A stretch of DNA of 64,000 nucleotides from Casuarina equisetifolia (GCA_028551475.1 CM052360.1:21052682-21116681), one strand, 5' to 3'; positions 11,187-23,234 are shown, numbered from the stretch's first letter. Notes: generated by a model not told the origin, from the letters alone. Program-made: numbers and translations.

Positions 11187-13917
11187 CAACATGTTCGGTG
11201 AATTTTAGATGTAAGTGAACATGTAGAACAAGTAATATAATGATAAGAAAAGTATCGTCCCATGAATATTGGTGAATACTAAACTAATTAAGTACTAACG
11301 ATGAATTAATCCTAAAATTTATCTAGCAAATTAAGATATTGTTGATGATAAATTAAAATTTAAAACTTTCAAAATGAAAACTCAAGACTAATTGAAGTTG
11401 AATCCAAGTAAGAAAAATCAAGATGAGAAACATGTTAAGCTTCCAATTTTATCATAACTACTAGATATGAATTTTCATAATTTATGCTTACAAGAATGAT
11501 AATATGCAAGAAAGAGAAAATCACTCACCTTTGTTTTGCTAATGACTTATTTTTATTTGCACATGGGAATATTAATTCAACATTATGTCTCACTGATGCC
11601 TTGGAGGAATTTGCAGCACTCACAGTTTACAGTTTAATCCTAGTAAAAGTCAAATACTCTTTTTAGGGATCACTAAACAAGAAAAAATTTTGGTACTAGA
11701 TCATACTCCTTTTTCCGAAGGAAAACTTCCTATTAGGTACCTTGGTGTTCCTCTTATTACAAGAAGGCTAACCTACACTGATTGCAAATTTTTGATAAAG
11801 AAAATCATGGCAATAATTAATGGATGGGGAATGAAACATCTAAGCTATGCAGGAAGATTACAATTGGCAAAAATAGTTCTCACTATACCTTTTGGATGCA
11901 AATGTTCCTTCTCCCAAAACATGCCATTTATAAGATTGAGAAAAGATAAAGCACTTTATCTGAGCAGGCAATTCAGAAGAACATAAAACTCATAAGGTTG
12001 TTTGGCAAGTTGTTTGTTCACCAAAAAATGAATGAGGCCTTGGACTACTAAACCTTAAAGTATGGAATAAAGTCTTGTTGGGGTGGTCTTTCTGGAATCT
12101 CATAAATTGCCCAAATTCATTCTTATGGAGTAAGTGGATTCATAGTACTAAATGCAGGAGAAATTCAATCATGGATCTTGACATCAAAGGAAATATAACA
12201 TGGAGTTGGAGAGGTCTTCTTAAGTTACAACAAATTTTAACCTTTACACTTTCCAAACCTTCTTATTGTTATAAGGAAACATACAAGGAATTATGTCAAG
12301 AGAACATTGAGGTTGAATGGTATAATTTGATATGGTCAAGAGGTATCAGCAAACATAACTTCATTGGTTGGCTCATATGTCAGGACAAACTTCCTATAGC
12401 AGTAATGGTTTCTCGATAGCTCCCCACAATTGATTTGTATTGTAATTTCTACAACTTTCAATATGAAATAGATCACACTTGTCCTCTCAGTGTACTTGGA
12501 CTAGTCAAATTTGGAGAAATATCTTAGCTTAACAAGGCATTTGTAAGGTCATCTACGATTAGGAATCTAAATTGCAATAGATGATTAAAGCAACTAAGGG
12601 AAAGGATTTAACAACAAAGCTTCTTAAGCTTTCTTTCTTAGTTTGTCTTTATTGTATATGGTTAGAACGAAATCATAGACATTTTCAAAATAAGTCTGTT
12701 GATATACCAATATTGTTAGCTAAAATTAGGAGAGTAGTCCGTTGAAGAGCTTCCTTATTTAGGAACATTAAACTCTCTCAAGCTAATATTTTGTTGAATC
12801 ATAGTTGGAGAATTTCAAATTCTATTTTCTCCTAGCTAAATTATAATACTAGGATATGCTCCTAAGCTTATGTATTTCTTTATTCTTCGATAAATAAACT
12901 CACATATTCATAAATAAAAAAAAAGAATGATAATACTTATATGATGGTGGAATTTCCTAATTTATTTACTATCCTATGTCTAGGTATAGTAAACCTATTT
13001 AGTTTATTAATTCATTATATCTCTATATGTGAATTGAACAAACTAAATGCATTAAGATCTATAAACATTCCTAGTTTACAATAAATCTTTTGATCATCTT
13101 ATCACCAAAAGCCACACAAATAACATAGTATATGTCTATCCACATTTAATTCACGGTTATATATTATAAGAAACAATTGCATATTATTATCTCTTAGTCT
13201 CAAACATGCACATCAAATCATTCAAGTGGTGGCAAATCACTTAAAAGCATTAAGCATAATAATATATAATTCACATAAATAAAATATCTTACAAAGCATA
13301 AAAACTTATAAAATTCACATCATTATAATTAAGCTATAACTTCACTCTAATAAAAAAAATTTAGAACATAATGAAATAATAAGCCAAAATAATAGTAAAA
13401 ATTAAGCAAAATATCTTAAATAAAAAACAGGAAAGTTGTCACCACACTATTTCTTTTTAAGAATTCTTTATAGAATTCTTACAATTCAAGAATAATAAGA
13501 AGTAGAGAGAAGCTTTCACGCCTTTATTTCTCTTTTTTTTCCTTGGGAGGCATGCCCTAAGATTCTCCCTTGATAATTCACTTTTTGTTCTTTTCCTTTA
13601 TTTCCTTTCTTATCTTTTTTGTCCTTTTCCTTCTCTTTTACACGTTACCTTTCCTTTCTTCTTTTGACTTTTTTTTTTTTCTTATTTTCACTACTTTACA
13701 CGTTGCCTTCTTTTTACTCTCTTCATTTCTTTTTATTCTTCACGTGCCTTCTTATAGCTTTCTTTTCCTTTGCTTCTCATGCTCTTTTGGAGTTTGCTAC
13801 ATAAATAACACAAATTTATATAAATATATAAAAACTTAAATATTATCTTATAAAACCTGTATTATTTATATCTTGAAATAATCAAAATAACTCTATAAAA
13901 ATATAATTATCACAACA
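11187..13917. mobile_element. Solo LTR (about 1.29 kb net) inside the LINE
   Basis: A segment running from TGTTCGGTG (11192) to AATTATCA (13912) is bordered by CAACA on both sides (11187-11191, 13913-13917). TG...CA ends with a 5-bp target duplication are the signature of an LTR. LINE ORF1 sequence flanks it on both sides. No internal retroelement domains remain, so I infer unequal recombination to a solo LTR. Its length without the nested LINE is about 1290 bp. The right part (13530-13760) is strongly pyrimidine-rich on the plus strand. The superfamily cannot be told from this sequence alone. Confidence 0.75.
11492..12935 (+). mobile_element. 5'-truncated LINE nested in the solo LTR
   Basis: The LINE body is 11505-12922 on the plus strand. 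It ends with an A-rich tail and is flanked by a perfect 13-bp target duplication, AAGAATGATAATA (11492-11504 and 12923-12935). It encodes the C-terminal part of reverse transcriptase (LPIRYLGVPLITRR and GMKHLSYAGRLQLAK, 11690-11900). It also encodes the zf-RVT domain (12075-12419, ending FIGWLICQDKLP). The perfect duplication and long readable stretches make it one of the younger insertions in the window, although it still carries stops. Confidence 0.9.
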
Positions 13918-15110
13918 CTAGGCTTAATAGCAATAGCTTGAGCAATACCATTTTCCTTAACTATATGAGTATTTACTTGACTCATTATAGCTGTAAGTGG
14001 GATTTGAACATCTCTTTTTTGATTTACCTATAGTACTAGTACTTGGGAAAGGCACACACTTTTTTTGGGAGTCCATATATTTTTTTTATAATGCAATCAT
14101 TATGACCAAAGCAATTACATTTCTTAAATTTAGGAGGGATCCAACCATATTCCACAATAATCTCAAACACCTCATTATTACCCATATCAACATTGAAATT
14201 TTAAGGAAACTTATCATCAATATCCATTAGAAGATAGACTTTGGTATATGATAATTAATGCTTTTGTTCAATAGCTTTGTTCATACATAAAAGGTTTACC
14301 CAACATGCTACTAACATCGCTCATATTGATCTTATTCCATAATGCATGAGAAACATTAAACAATTTAACCCAAATGAGAACAGCAGATATTTTGGCTTTC
14401 TTTAATTTGATACAAGGGTGCCATTTTTGAAGAAACAAAGGCTTACCAGTTGTGTTCCATACTCTAATTTCCATTACTTCTTATAACTTTTGAATATTAG
14501 AAAACCAAAAGAAAAAAAAAAAGCCATCTTCAGTGGCAGTAACATCTAGTAAGATATCCTTACTTGACAACTTTTCAACAATTCATTTCACTGCATAATA
14601 TGAATAACACACAAGATAATTAGCAAAATGACTTTTACCTTTCTCAATTGCTTTTGGAGGTGGTTTTGCAACAATTCTCATTCCATTTTTAATAAGGGGT
14701 AGGTAATCTAATTTAACAGCTTGATTTATTGTTCCCATGGCTACCTATCTCTAATGCATTCTAACCCTACTAATAGATACAACAAATTTTAAGCTATCCA
14801 CATTGGATATCACTCCTTGCTTTTGACTATCATATGTTGTCTACTTTATCATTTTTAGCAAATAAGGAATTAATTTCATCAAAAACTATCTCATATGAAT
14901 TATTCAAACAAGAATAGGTATCAAAGGTACATGATTTCATGACATCTAATGGTTCCAGTATAATCCCTTTATTGCATAATTAGGGCATAGCCATTCCAAT
15001 TTCCACTTTAGATTTTGAAGATGGAGTTTGCAATGTTTTGCTTCTAGCACTTGACATTAAACCTAGCCAAGGGATCTAAGGGATCTTCTTCAAGTAGATA
15101 CAGGGTCTAG

Positions 15111-15253
15111 ACAAATTTGGCTCACAACTTGTACCATATGCTAAGACCTTAAAAGAATCTTAACGGATGTTTGAAGGCAAGAGCAATGGAACCTTAATTC
15201 ACCATTTCCCACGGGCAAGAGCAGTATTTATTAAGTTACGATAGTACATGTGA

Positions 15254-15287
<34 letters not shown>

Positions 15288-15482
15288 CGCTAGTATGAAA
15301 AGTGAGATGCGGGAAGCCTTTGGAGAAAAGAAAGGAATTGGAAAAGAAAATCGGAAAAGGGAAGAGAGGTGAAAATGAAGGAAGAACGTGGGATTGGGGA
15401 TGGGTGGGGGAAGAAAATTCTGGAACAAAAGAAAGGAAATCGGGGAGAAGAAGGGGCAAGGGAGATGGGTGTGCGGAAAAGG

Positions 15483-15516
<34 letters not shown>

Positions 15517-16104
15517 GGGGGGATGGGAAGGGGTTTGGGCTAACAGGATTCAGGGAGCACCCCAAGCCTCCAAGAACTGACGGCGGCAAAGGCTCTGATG
15601 GCTGATTTTTCCGGCTAGAGGAGCACCAATGGCGGGTCTGTGTTTAAAGGATCTGGAATTATATCAGTGGCAGCAAGGTTCTCACGGGTTCTCACTTCTC
15701 TCGGTAATGGTTTCTCGGAGCACGAGGTTAATTACTTCTCTAAATTTTCTCAAGGATAGATCAACCCAATTCAATATTAAGTAGGTATTGTTTGAGATTT
15801 TTGATTCTAGGCACGTGAGCTGGTATGTGAGTGTTTCAAACAAAATGAAAAGAGGATTTCACATAACAACTTATATGAAGGAAACAATTATCAGAAAATA
15901 TCGTCTTTTCACGTGAATTGGACGAGTTCGGCTTTTGGACGGAAAGCAAATGGGCTTAGCATGTGGGCCCCATGATCTTTCCTCCAGGCTTTTGTGCGAT
16001 AATGATTGGGCCAGCCACTGTTATTATTGACTGCAAAAAGGCCCCCAGCTCTTTCTTTCTTCCTGGACTTTGCTGGCTTTGGATTCATTCGATTTCCTAC
16101 TTCA
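15111..16104. other. Non-coding GA-rich interval with two microsatellites
   Basis: This interval contains (GA)n runs at 15252-15288 and 15484-15513 inside purine-rich DNA, followed by a more GC-balanced stretch up to 16100. The open frames across it are repeats of Arg/Glu or Ser/Leu and are not believable proteins. Such GA/CT runs are common in plant 5' leaders, and a lost gene start is possible, but nothing recognisable follows. Confidence 0.6.
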
Positions 16105-17100
16105 GATCAATTTCTCAACCATTCAAGCCCGGTTAAAGTAGGTTATCCAGATAGAAAATTTTGGCCCATTTGAGAATAAAGAAAAAGAGCCACTCTTTCT
16201 TAGTCAATAGAATAAGAAAGAAAATCAAAGATGATATGATTCTTTTATGCTAAGATTTATCTTAACGTTTTTCTAAGTAACGGAAGAAATCAATTTCTTC
16301 CTTTCTTTTTTTTTTTCATGGATATGTGAGTTTATTTATCGAAGAATAAGATAATACAAAATATTAAAAAGGTATCCCAGTATTACAATTTATGAAAATA
16401 GAATTTAAAATTCTCCAACTATGATACAATAAAATATTCACCAAAAAGAGTTTAATATTTCTAATTAAAGATGTTCTTCGACAAACTATTTTCTTGATTC
16501 TGACCAACAAAATTAGTATATCAATAATTTTATTTTGAAAACATCTAAAATTATATTCAAATCATATACAATAGAGACATGTTAAGAAAGAAAATTTAAG
16601 AAACTCTATAGTCAAATCATTTCCCTTAGTTACTTCAAATATCCATTCTAATTTAGAATTTCAATCGTCAATGTTCTTATGAAGGCCTTATTATGCTAGA
16701 ATACTTCTCCAAATTTGATTAGTCTAAGTAAATTGACAAAATAAGTGTGACTTACTTCATATTAAAAGTTACAAAAATTATAATACAAATCAATTGAGGA
16801 GAATCATGAGAAATCACTTTTATTGTGGGAAGTTTGTCCCTACATATGAGCCAACCAATTCTTTCTTCTTATATTCGAAACATTCACATTGTAAACAATT
16901 TGATTGGATCGGTCATTAAGAACATCATATGTATCATGAGCGTCGGGAGTCAACGCATGGAAGTTATTAATACCTCAAAAACCATTAATTCTATCCTTTA
17001 AATGTCTTGAAGACCAACCAACGGATGCCCGCCCAACACAGTGAAGACAAGGAAAAAAAAAAAAAAAAAGGATTATCTCTAAGACAAGGCTAAGTCATCA
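16105..17100 (-). repeat. Inverted copy of the segment at 51535-51925
   Basis: Reverse-complemented, this segment aligns in order with 51535-51925. Shared stretches are CTTAGCCTTGTC, TATTGTTTAC, ATAAAAGAATCATATCATCTTT and AATTGATCTGAAG(A/T)AGG. It is longer here because of a LINE at 16308-16856 and other indels. The two copies point towards each other across the DUF247 region. No gene is recognised in it. Confidence 0.65.
16292..16870 (-). mobile_element. 5'-truncated LINE fragment with target duplication
   Basis: About 550 bp of the 3' end of the same LINE family begins after a T-run (16308-16318), which is the poly-A tail read on the minus strand. It is bordered by diverged copies of AATTTCTTCCTTTCTT (16292-16307) and AATTCTTTCTTCTT (16857-16870). 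The related inverted segment near 51680-51700 reads continuously across this point, which supplies the empty site. No intact frame remains. Confidence 0.8.
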
Positions 17101-18529
17101 AGTTTTTTTCTTTTTTTTTTTTAAAATCAAGTATTATATATATTATTAAAAATATATAAAATTGTTCAATTACAATATTATTATTTAAATTCAAAAATTA
17201 CGTTTAAATTCCAAAGTCATTACATTAATTGGCTTTTAACTTTGAGCCGAAATACTTTCTACTTTTGCCGTCGTCGGTGTCATCCCTGCTGCCACATTTC
17301 TGGGCAAAAACAGTTAAATAATACAGATTATTTCCTGACAGCTTCAGCGATATCAATTTTGATGCTGTCATGTAGCCGTATAATTGGCTCTACGTATCTA
17401 AAGGCCAAGGGGAGCGAATTACTAGTGGTTCAGTAAAAGATCTCTTTCATGTCAATCCAATGCGTGACATCCCCGTTTTGACCCAGACGTTTTCATCTGG
17501 CTAAGTAGAGTTAGTTAAACTCATCCGAGATTTGTCCAAAATTTGAGTTCTTTTTTACTTAATGATATAGCCTTCGTATATGGGTTGAACTAAAGAGAAT
17601 ACACTTTCAAGAGAAAATAATTAATATTTCTATTTTGTTAGAAAAATAATAAATATATCTTTAAATCTTTGTACTCCATTATTCATACATGTATAAACTT
17701 ATATATATATATATATAAAGTATGAAAAAGAATTTTTTTATTTAAAAATATATAGGCTTGAGTATTATTAATGCTATTGATCTAAAGCTTAAAGTTTTAT
17801 AGGATATGATTACTTTAAGAGTGTCTCTAGACCAATATAAAGTGTGCACACATTTATTTTTCAAAAATATATCTATTAATTTGCATTTCTATTGCTATTG
17901 CCTAAATGAGAGACTGTTAGCCTATTTGTAATAGGCTTACTAATATAGACTTCTATAATTAGGTATTACAAAATTTACTTGTTTTTAATGTTAATGGAAT
18001 TATAATTAGTTTAATCAAATGAAATATAAAGTTCTTAATTATTAAATATGAACCAATTAATGTGGGCAGTAATAGTCATATAGGATTGTGAATAGTCGGG
18101 TATATCTATGTAGCACATAAAGTAGAGGTCTCTCCTAGTACTTTATAAAAAAAAAACCATCAAGTGAAAAGAATAAAATATGGGCTTATATATGAGTTTT
18201 GATATTATTGGATTGTTGCAAAAACATCAAGCCCATTAAAAGGCATAATGGTAAAAACCTAGTGGCCTGTTTTAAGAAAAGAGTACTATCTTTCCTCGTG
18301 AGTGTGAGTAAGAAAACTAAAAGAGCCACCGACAGCCATATATAAAAACAATTTCACAGAAATTCACCGCTAGATTCTTATGGACTCTGGTTTCTCATCA
18401 AGCTGGTGTCATAGTAGAGTCTTAGAGGGGAAGATTTGGCTAAAAGAAAAAGCTGATGGAGCCAAAATCAAGTATGTTTCTTTAAGTTGGCTGTACAAAG
18501 TCTAACAAGAATCACACTCTTGAAAAACA
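17101..18529. other. AT-rich intergenic DNA
   Basis: No recognisable gene is seen here. A T-run followed by AAATCAAGTATTATATAT at 17120-17140 resembles 61198-61220, so both may be tails of one old repeat. A (TA)n run lies at 17700-17718. The remainder shows only short frames. Confidence 0.5.
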
Positions 18530-19992
18530 CTCAGTTTCTACTTATTAGAAAGTTGTTTTCACAATGATTTGAGGCTCTTAAATACTTGATTAATTTTAAA
18601 CAATACTTATTACCTCTAGTCTTATTATTAATAAAATTTGTTAGTTTCTTTCTTTTTTTTTTTTTAATACTTTTTTCAGAAAAAACCAATGGCCCAAGAC
18701 CGCGAATCATGCTTTCCCAACTGACTCCACGCACAATTTGCCCATCGTGAATCACACCTAATGCCCGATCAGTGGACGAACTTACCTTTTCTCCCATTAA
18801 CCAAACGAATCGTACGGAGTTCACGCGCGACTAGAGCTTGAACTGACCCTCCTCCCGCTCAACTGAACACGCAATTTACCGCTACACGAACAACGTTTCC
18901 GAACACTACAAATTGCCAACTAAGCTGGAGCCCTACTTTTTGCACAATTGGACGCACGACCAATGAATATGATTTCTAGACAGTGACAGAACACTGCGAA
19001 TTGTCTTGTCCACTTTTGCTGATGAAGTGACGGAACCACCTTCTGCACCTTTTCTGGCCTCACGGGCTGACCCAACGTATATGATTTCTAGACAAGTAAT
19101 ACTTCGCCCCCTTACAAAAAATCTTATCCTCAGTATTTGAACCTAATACATAAATTTACAAAAGGTACGAATCTATAATAAAAAGGAAAAACGCATCCAA
19201 TAATCTACTTATTTAATTATGACAGGTTTACGTGTAATTGCCATCTTTTGTACATTCAAAACAGTGGTTGGTGAGTAGTTTTCCGGCAGTTGTCCCCAGT
19301 GGCTGAAGACTAGCCCAACGATCGGAATGCTGTTGAAATCGGACGGTCATCCGCCCTTTGAAGGGTCTATGCCAATTCATGGCTCGCAAATCCTTTGTTG
19401 TTATAGGTTTATGAGAGCTTATATTAGGCATGGGCTTGTGGAAGCCCAAGTTAGTAATGGTATTAAAAAAAATGTAATAAATCTTTTGGCTCACGACAAA
19501 TTCCGAAAATTCAATTTTGTTTCTTAAAAATTCAGATGCAAAATCTTTACACAAGTGGTGTTCGTACAAAGTTTTCTTCTAATTTTTTCTGTTGTAATGA
19601 TTTCTAAAGATTGCTTTTTTACATGTGGTCAAAAAAGTACTGGGCTCCCCGTACTCAAGGAAGAATGAAAACAACGAATAATGACCTAGTTGCACGCTTT
19701 TAAAGTGGCTGGGACCTGCGTGGTTGTAAAGTACTTGCTCTGCAGTTGCGGGGACTGTAGCGAAGAATCTAATTTGGGATTGTTCTTGGAAACAGAAATG
19801 AAAAGCGCACTTCACTTTCAGAGGAGCTTGTATCTTGGATCTGGGGTGAGAGCCTTCGATCCTTGCTTACAAACGGAGAGATAGCACCCATCTTTTAGTG
19901 GAATAGCAAGACTGCTTTTTATACAAAAAAGAGCAAGAGGTCTTTGCAGATCTTCTCCCTGATCTACAAGGGCAAAACAAAGTCACATCGCC
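18530..19992. repeat. Upstream DNA of DUF247 copy 1, duplicated at 39654-42223
   Basis: Blocks of this stretch recur in order upstream of DUF247 copy 2. Examples are 18540-18650 with 39660-39770, 18960-19160 with 39950-40150, and 19210-19500 with 40190-40500. Further pairs are 19560-19690 with 40590-40730 and 41785-41895, and 19720-19900 with 41990-42185. The position of a good TATA box in copy 2 (TATAAATA, 42148) corresponds here to TACAAACG (19868-19875), so the core promoter of copy 1 appears damaged. Short frames inside are not genes. Confidence 0.75.
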
Positions 19993-22375
19993 ATGGCAGG
20001 TAGAGTATCCTTCTTTTTTTCTCTCCTATTCTTTCTTGGGATTACATATCTTTCTGCCGTCTGATGTCACTTAGGTTTCTAAGTTTTGACATGTACTATG
20101 CTCCTTATGTTAGAGCACAAAATTACTCATGATTATCAGACCGGTCATTTTTTATTTATTTATTATGCAACATCTGTGCTGAATACCATAAGTTCTGCTA
20201 GTTTCGACATTATTTTCTCTTATGAGCATCTTTGGTCTTTTTCTAAAAGTGGAAGTAATTGTTAATATGATAGGCTTCTAGTATCCGGATATGAATAAGC
20301 AAAGTTATATGATGTTTGGTACAAATAAATATAACAAAGAACACTTAATAACAAGAGAAAATGCGTTCTTAAATATGAAATGCTGGGTTTCTTTTTGCTC
20401 TTGGGCAACATAAATGAATTTTTAAAAAAGGGAAGATTTATGTCACAAAATATGTGAGCACCTCTTATTTTACCTGTTTTTCTACAATAGTTTTCATTTT
20501 CAAGGCTCCGACATTGCCTTAATATACTTTTCATTTTCTGTTTTCTTCAATCCATAGTTTGTACTAACATACTTTTCCATGGCAGTATGATTCGTGTTAA
20601 ATGTTTTACACTTTAGTGAAAAACTCAAACTTTGATCCTTAAAACAAAATCGAAAGAACTGTAAAGAACTGTTATTCCTTCCAGTTTGTTTGATCACATT
20701 TTCTTGTTTTATCACATTACTCGAATTTTCTGATACAGAAAAAAGAAAAAAATCAGCAAATGATTGGAAATACTCCTTATTCAGTAGACATACACAAGTT
20801 GAAAAATGAAATGAAGGAGGAGTTGTCTGGCTTGCCCACCTTGTCCTCTACGTGCTGTATTTACAGAGCTCCTTGGCAACTACGTCATGGCAATGAGAAA
20901 TCCTATATACCAAAGGTAGTCTCTATTGGCCTATTTTATCATGGTAGAAAAGAATTACAAGTCATGGAAGAACATAAAAGAAGGTACCTAGACTTTCTTA
21001 TTCGTCAATGGAATTTGAGTTTGGAGTGCTGTATTGATGTTATAAAGCGAAAAGAAATAAAGCTACGCGATTGTTATGCTGAAGCAATTAAGTTTAGCAG
21101 TAACAAATTTGTCAAAATCATTCTAGTGGATGCTACCTTCATCATTGCTTTCTTACTCAAGTTTCAATTTCGTGAGATACGAGATGAAAATCATGACCGT
21201 ATATTTGGAAAACCGTGGATGATACAGAACATATGGCTTGACATGCTGTTACTTGAAAATCAGCTTCCGTTCTTCATTCTCTTGGATCTTTTCAACCTTC
21301 TCGGGCCAGTCAGATTCGAGACTGATGTGGTCGACATAGCTGACCTCTCATTGACCTTCTTCGAACAGCTAATGAATTTGAAGGTTGACACAAGCGAATC
21401 CGCAACAATCTCTGCAGGAACTGAACACTTTGTTGATCTCCTAAGACGCCTATATGTACCATTGAACGAGCAAGGTGGAGGGGATGGAGCCACACCACTG
21501 ACGCCTAGCATCACAGACTTATCTCATGCTGGAGCCTTAAAGTTGGGTCAGGTGAAAACCTACTTGGCCTTAAATTCGAGAATGGAGTTCTAGAAATTCC
21601 AAAGCTTATTATAAGTGAGGAAACAGAAATCCTAGTCCTTAATTTACTTGCCTTTGAGCAATGTCATTACGAAGAGTATAGGATCAATGAATATGTGTTC
21701 ATCATGAATCGCCTTGTTAATTGTCAAAAGGATGTGGACATTATGGTCAAGTCTGGAATTGTGGAGAACAGGCTTGCTAGTAACGCGCAAGGCTCATTTC
21801 TCATGAACAAGCTCGTAGATGGAGTTAGGGTGAACTTTGGTAGATTCTATTTTGCTCGTCTTTTGAAGATTTGAACGAGTATTGCAAAAACCCTGACAAG
21901 AGGCGACGGTCGAAGAATATGGATCAATGAATATTTGTTTATCATGAACCGCCTTGTTAACTATCAAAAAGATGTGGACATTATGGTCAAGTATGGAATT
22001 GAGGAGAACAGGCTTGCTAATAACAAGCGAGGCTCATTTCTCAGGAACAAGCTTGTAGATGGGGTTAGGGTGAACTTTGGTAGATTCTATTTTGCTCGTC
22101 GTTGTGAAGATTTGAACGAGCACCACAAAAGACACTGACAAGAGTGGATGGTCGACCTAAGACAAAAACATTTCAAAATATCTTTATTTGCAGGTGCAAT
22201 CCTACTTATCCTCACTTTCATGCAAACGTTGTACTACCAAAAGTCTTCCGAATGGACAGGCCTTAAAAGGTCGCCATTTCACCATTCCATGGCAGTTGTT
22301 TCTCATAGCTATACCTGTTTTTGTGCTTATATCCTGTTAAATGTAAACATTGTCAGTGCTCTGTTGTTGTGTTAA
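19993..22375 (+). pseudogene. DUF247 (UPF0481) protein, copy 1, frameshifted
   Basis: DUF247 proteins are plant-specific, about 430-500 residues long, with a C-terminal membrane anchor. Some grass members are male self-incompatibility factors, but most have no known role. The proposed first exon is 7 nt, ATGGCAG (19993-19999), joined through a 785-nt GT/AG intron to 20785. This gives M-A-V-D-I-H-K-L-K-N-E. The family signatures are clear: CIYRAPWQLRHGN, YIPKVVSIG, YHGRKELQVMEEHKRRYLDF and WLDMLLLENQLPFFIL. A 4-bp deletion near 21535 compared with copies 2 and 3 shifts the frame and gives a stop at 21593, after about 271 residues. The remaining C-terminal region is readable in another frame. 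It includes a 240-bp tandem duplication and a final hydrophobic helix (LFAGAILLILTFMQTLYY, about 22185-22240), but the original stop codon has been lost. I judge it a pseudogene. Confidence 0.85.
21672..22151 (+). repeat. 240-bp tandem duplication within DUF247 copy 1
   Basis: Units 21672-21911 and 21912-22151 each encode the same piece of the DUF247 C-terminal region (NEYVF/LFIMNRLVN, DVDIMVK, RVNFGRFYFAR). Copies 2 and 3 have one unit. The length is a multiple of three, so the duplication itself would keep frame. However, unit 1 has lost a base near 21862, and unit 2 ends in TGA (22136-22138) where copy 2 has TGG. Confidence 0.9.
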
Positions 22376-23234
22376 AAATTACTTTTCTTCTTGAACCGAT
22401 ATGATAAGCTGTGTTTTTTTATTTAAAGCAATATATACTATTATGTTTGTACTGTCTTTCCAACAACCAAGTGATTATGCCTGAGTGTTTAATGATAATA
22501 AACTCCGCTTCATTGTAGTTAAATTTTCCTCTTTTTATTTCATAGACTTTCAGTTTGTCTCATAAGTAATTTGGGCAGACTTCTAAGGCTATGCAGCCTG
22601 TGGAGCTTGTCCATGTTGGCCTAAAATAGTAGAACCAAGAACACAAAGTATGTGATTAAGGAAATTGAAAGGCACATCAGGGCTTGTGTGATCTTCAAAG
22701 CTCTAGACATAGAGCTTGCGATGCTAAACGAACTAAAAGTAAATTTTAGAAGTAATGGGTTTTCGTTGTTCAACTACTATTTATCATCGAGCTTCCAAGA
22801 CATTCTGTCTCAATAGGAGCTTTTCTCGAAATTCAAAAAATATCGTATTGCAAAAGGCCATATGAACGATTAGGCCATCATACTCTTTGACGGCCATTAT
22901 ATCTCGTCTTCCGTAAGCAGAGGAATGAGTGGGTTAGAAGACTGTGCTTGAGTTCAAAGGGGACGAATAACTAGTTGAAACTTAATGCATGCTACACGGG
23001 AGGTAGCTAACTAGGTTGTAATCTAAATGATGATAAAAAGTACTGTATAACCTTTTGAATGTAATAGCTTCTTTCTCATTTTCTAAAGTAAAATAAATAT
23101 TTAGGTAGTATTTATACAATTATTATAAGAAAACTGAAATTCAAAATTTTGAATCAAAAGTTATATTCAACATGTTAAATATAAATAATAAAGACTGAAG
23201 CTTTAGAATTTTCCATGATTTTTGATATTTTTTT
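22376..23234. repeat. 3' flank of DUF247 copy 1
   Basis: This non-coding DNA is shared, with divergence, by all four DUF247 copies (44560-45300, 46680-47160, 49740-50245). It includes an AATAAA-type signal at about 22497 and the landmark TATCGTATTGCAAAAGGCC (22842-22860). It marks the common downstream border of the duplicated unit. Confidence 0.75.

Larger units (their letters stand above)
7585..15110 (-). mobile_element. Near full-length LINE (minus strand), interrupted by a solo LTR
   Basis: Read on the minus strand the order is typical of a plant L1-type LINE. ORF1 has a DUF4283-like domain (14268-14474, with LQKWHPC and IWVKLFNVSHALW) and a zinc-knuckle region near 14050-14150. The endonuclease start is near 10950. 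Next come the region before the reverse transcriptase (9426-9815) and the RT core motif KIDLMKAYDMVKW (about 9210-9250). A downstream RT segment (LPIRYLGVPF, 8602-8784) and the zf-RVT end (about 7860-8200) complete it. Many stops and frameshifts show it is inactive. Without the 2.7 kb inserted at 11187-13917 it would be about 4.8 kb. The 5' border near 15110 is approximate and I found no clear target duplication. Confidence 0.82.

Noticed and set aside
13570-13839. Phe/Leu-rich open frames suggesting a small membrane protein
   Set aside because: They come from a pyrimidine-rich stretch inside the solo LTR. The hydrophobicity is a consequence of base composition.
15199-15605. Overlapping open frames on both strands, rich in Arg/Glu or Ser/Leu
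   Set aside because: They are translations of (GA)n microsatellites and purine-rich DNA. All frames stay open simply because the repeat contains no stops.
18530-19110. Interpretation as a complete LTR
   Set aside because: The segment has possible TG and CA ends and a relative at 39654-40090. I found no target duplication, and the match continues well beyond it, so shared segmental duplication explains it better.
21260-21514. Minus-strand open frames across the DUF247 genes (also 43667-43954 and 48800-49123)
   Set aside because: They are antisense shadows of the conserved DUF247 coding sequence, and their similarity to each other only reflects the sense-strand conservation.
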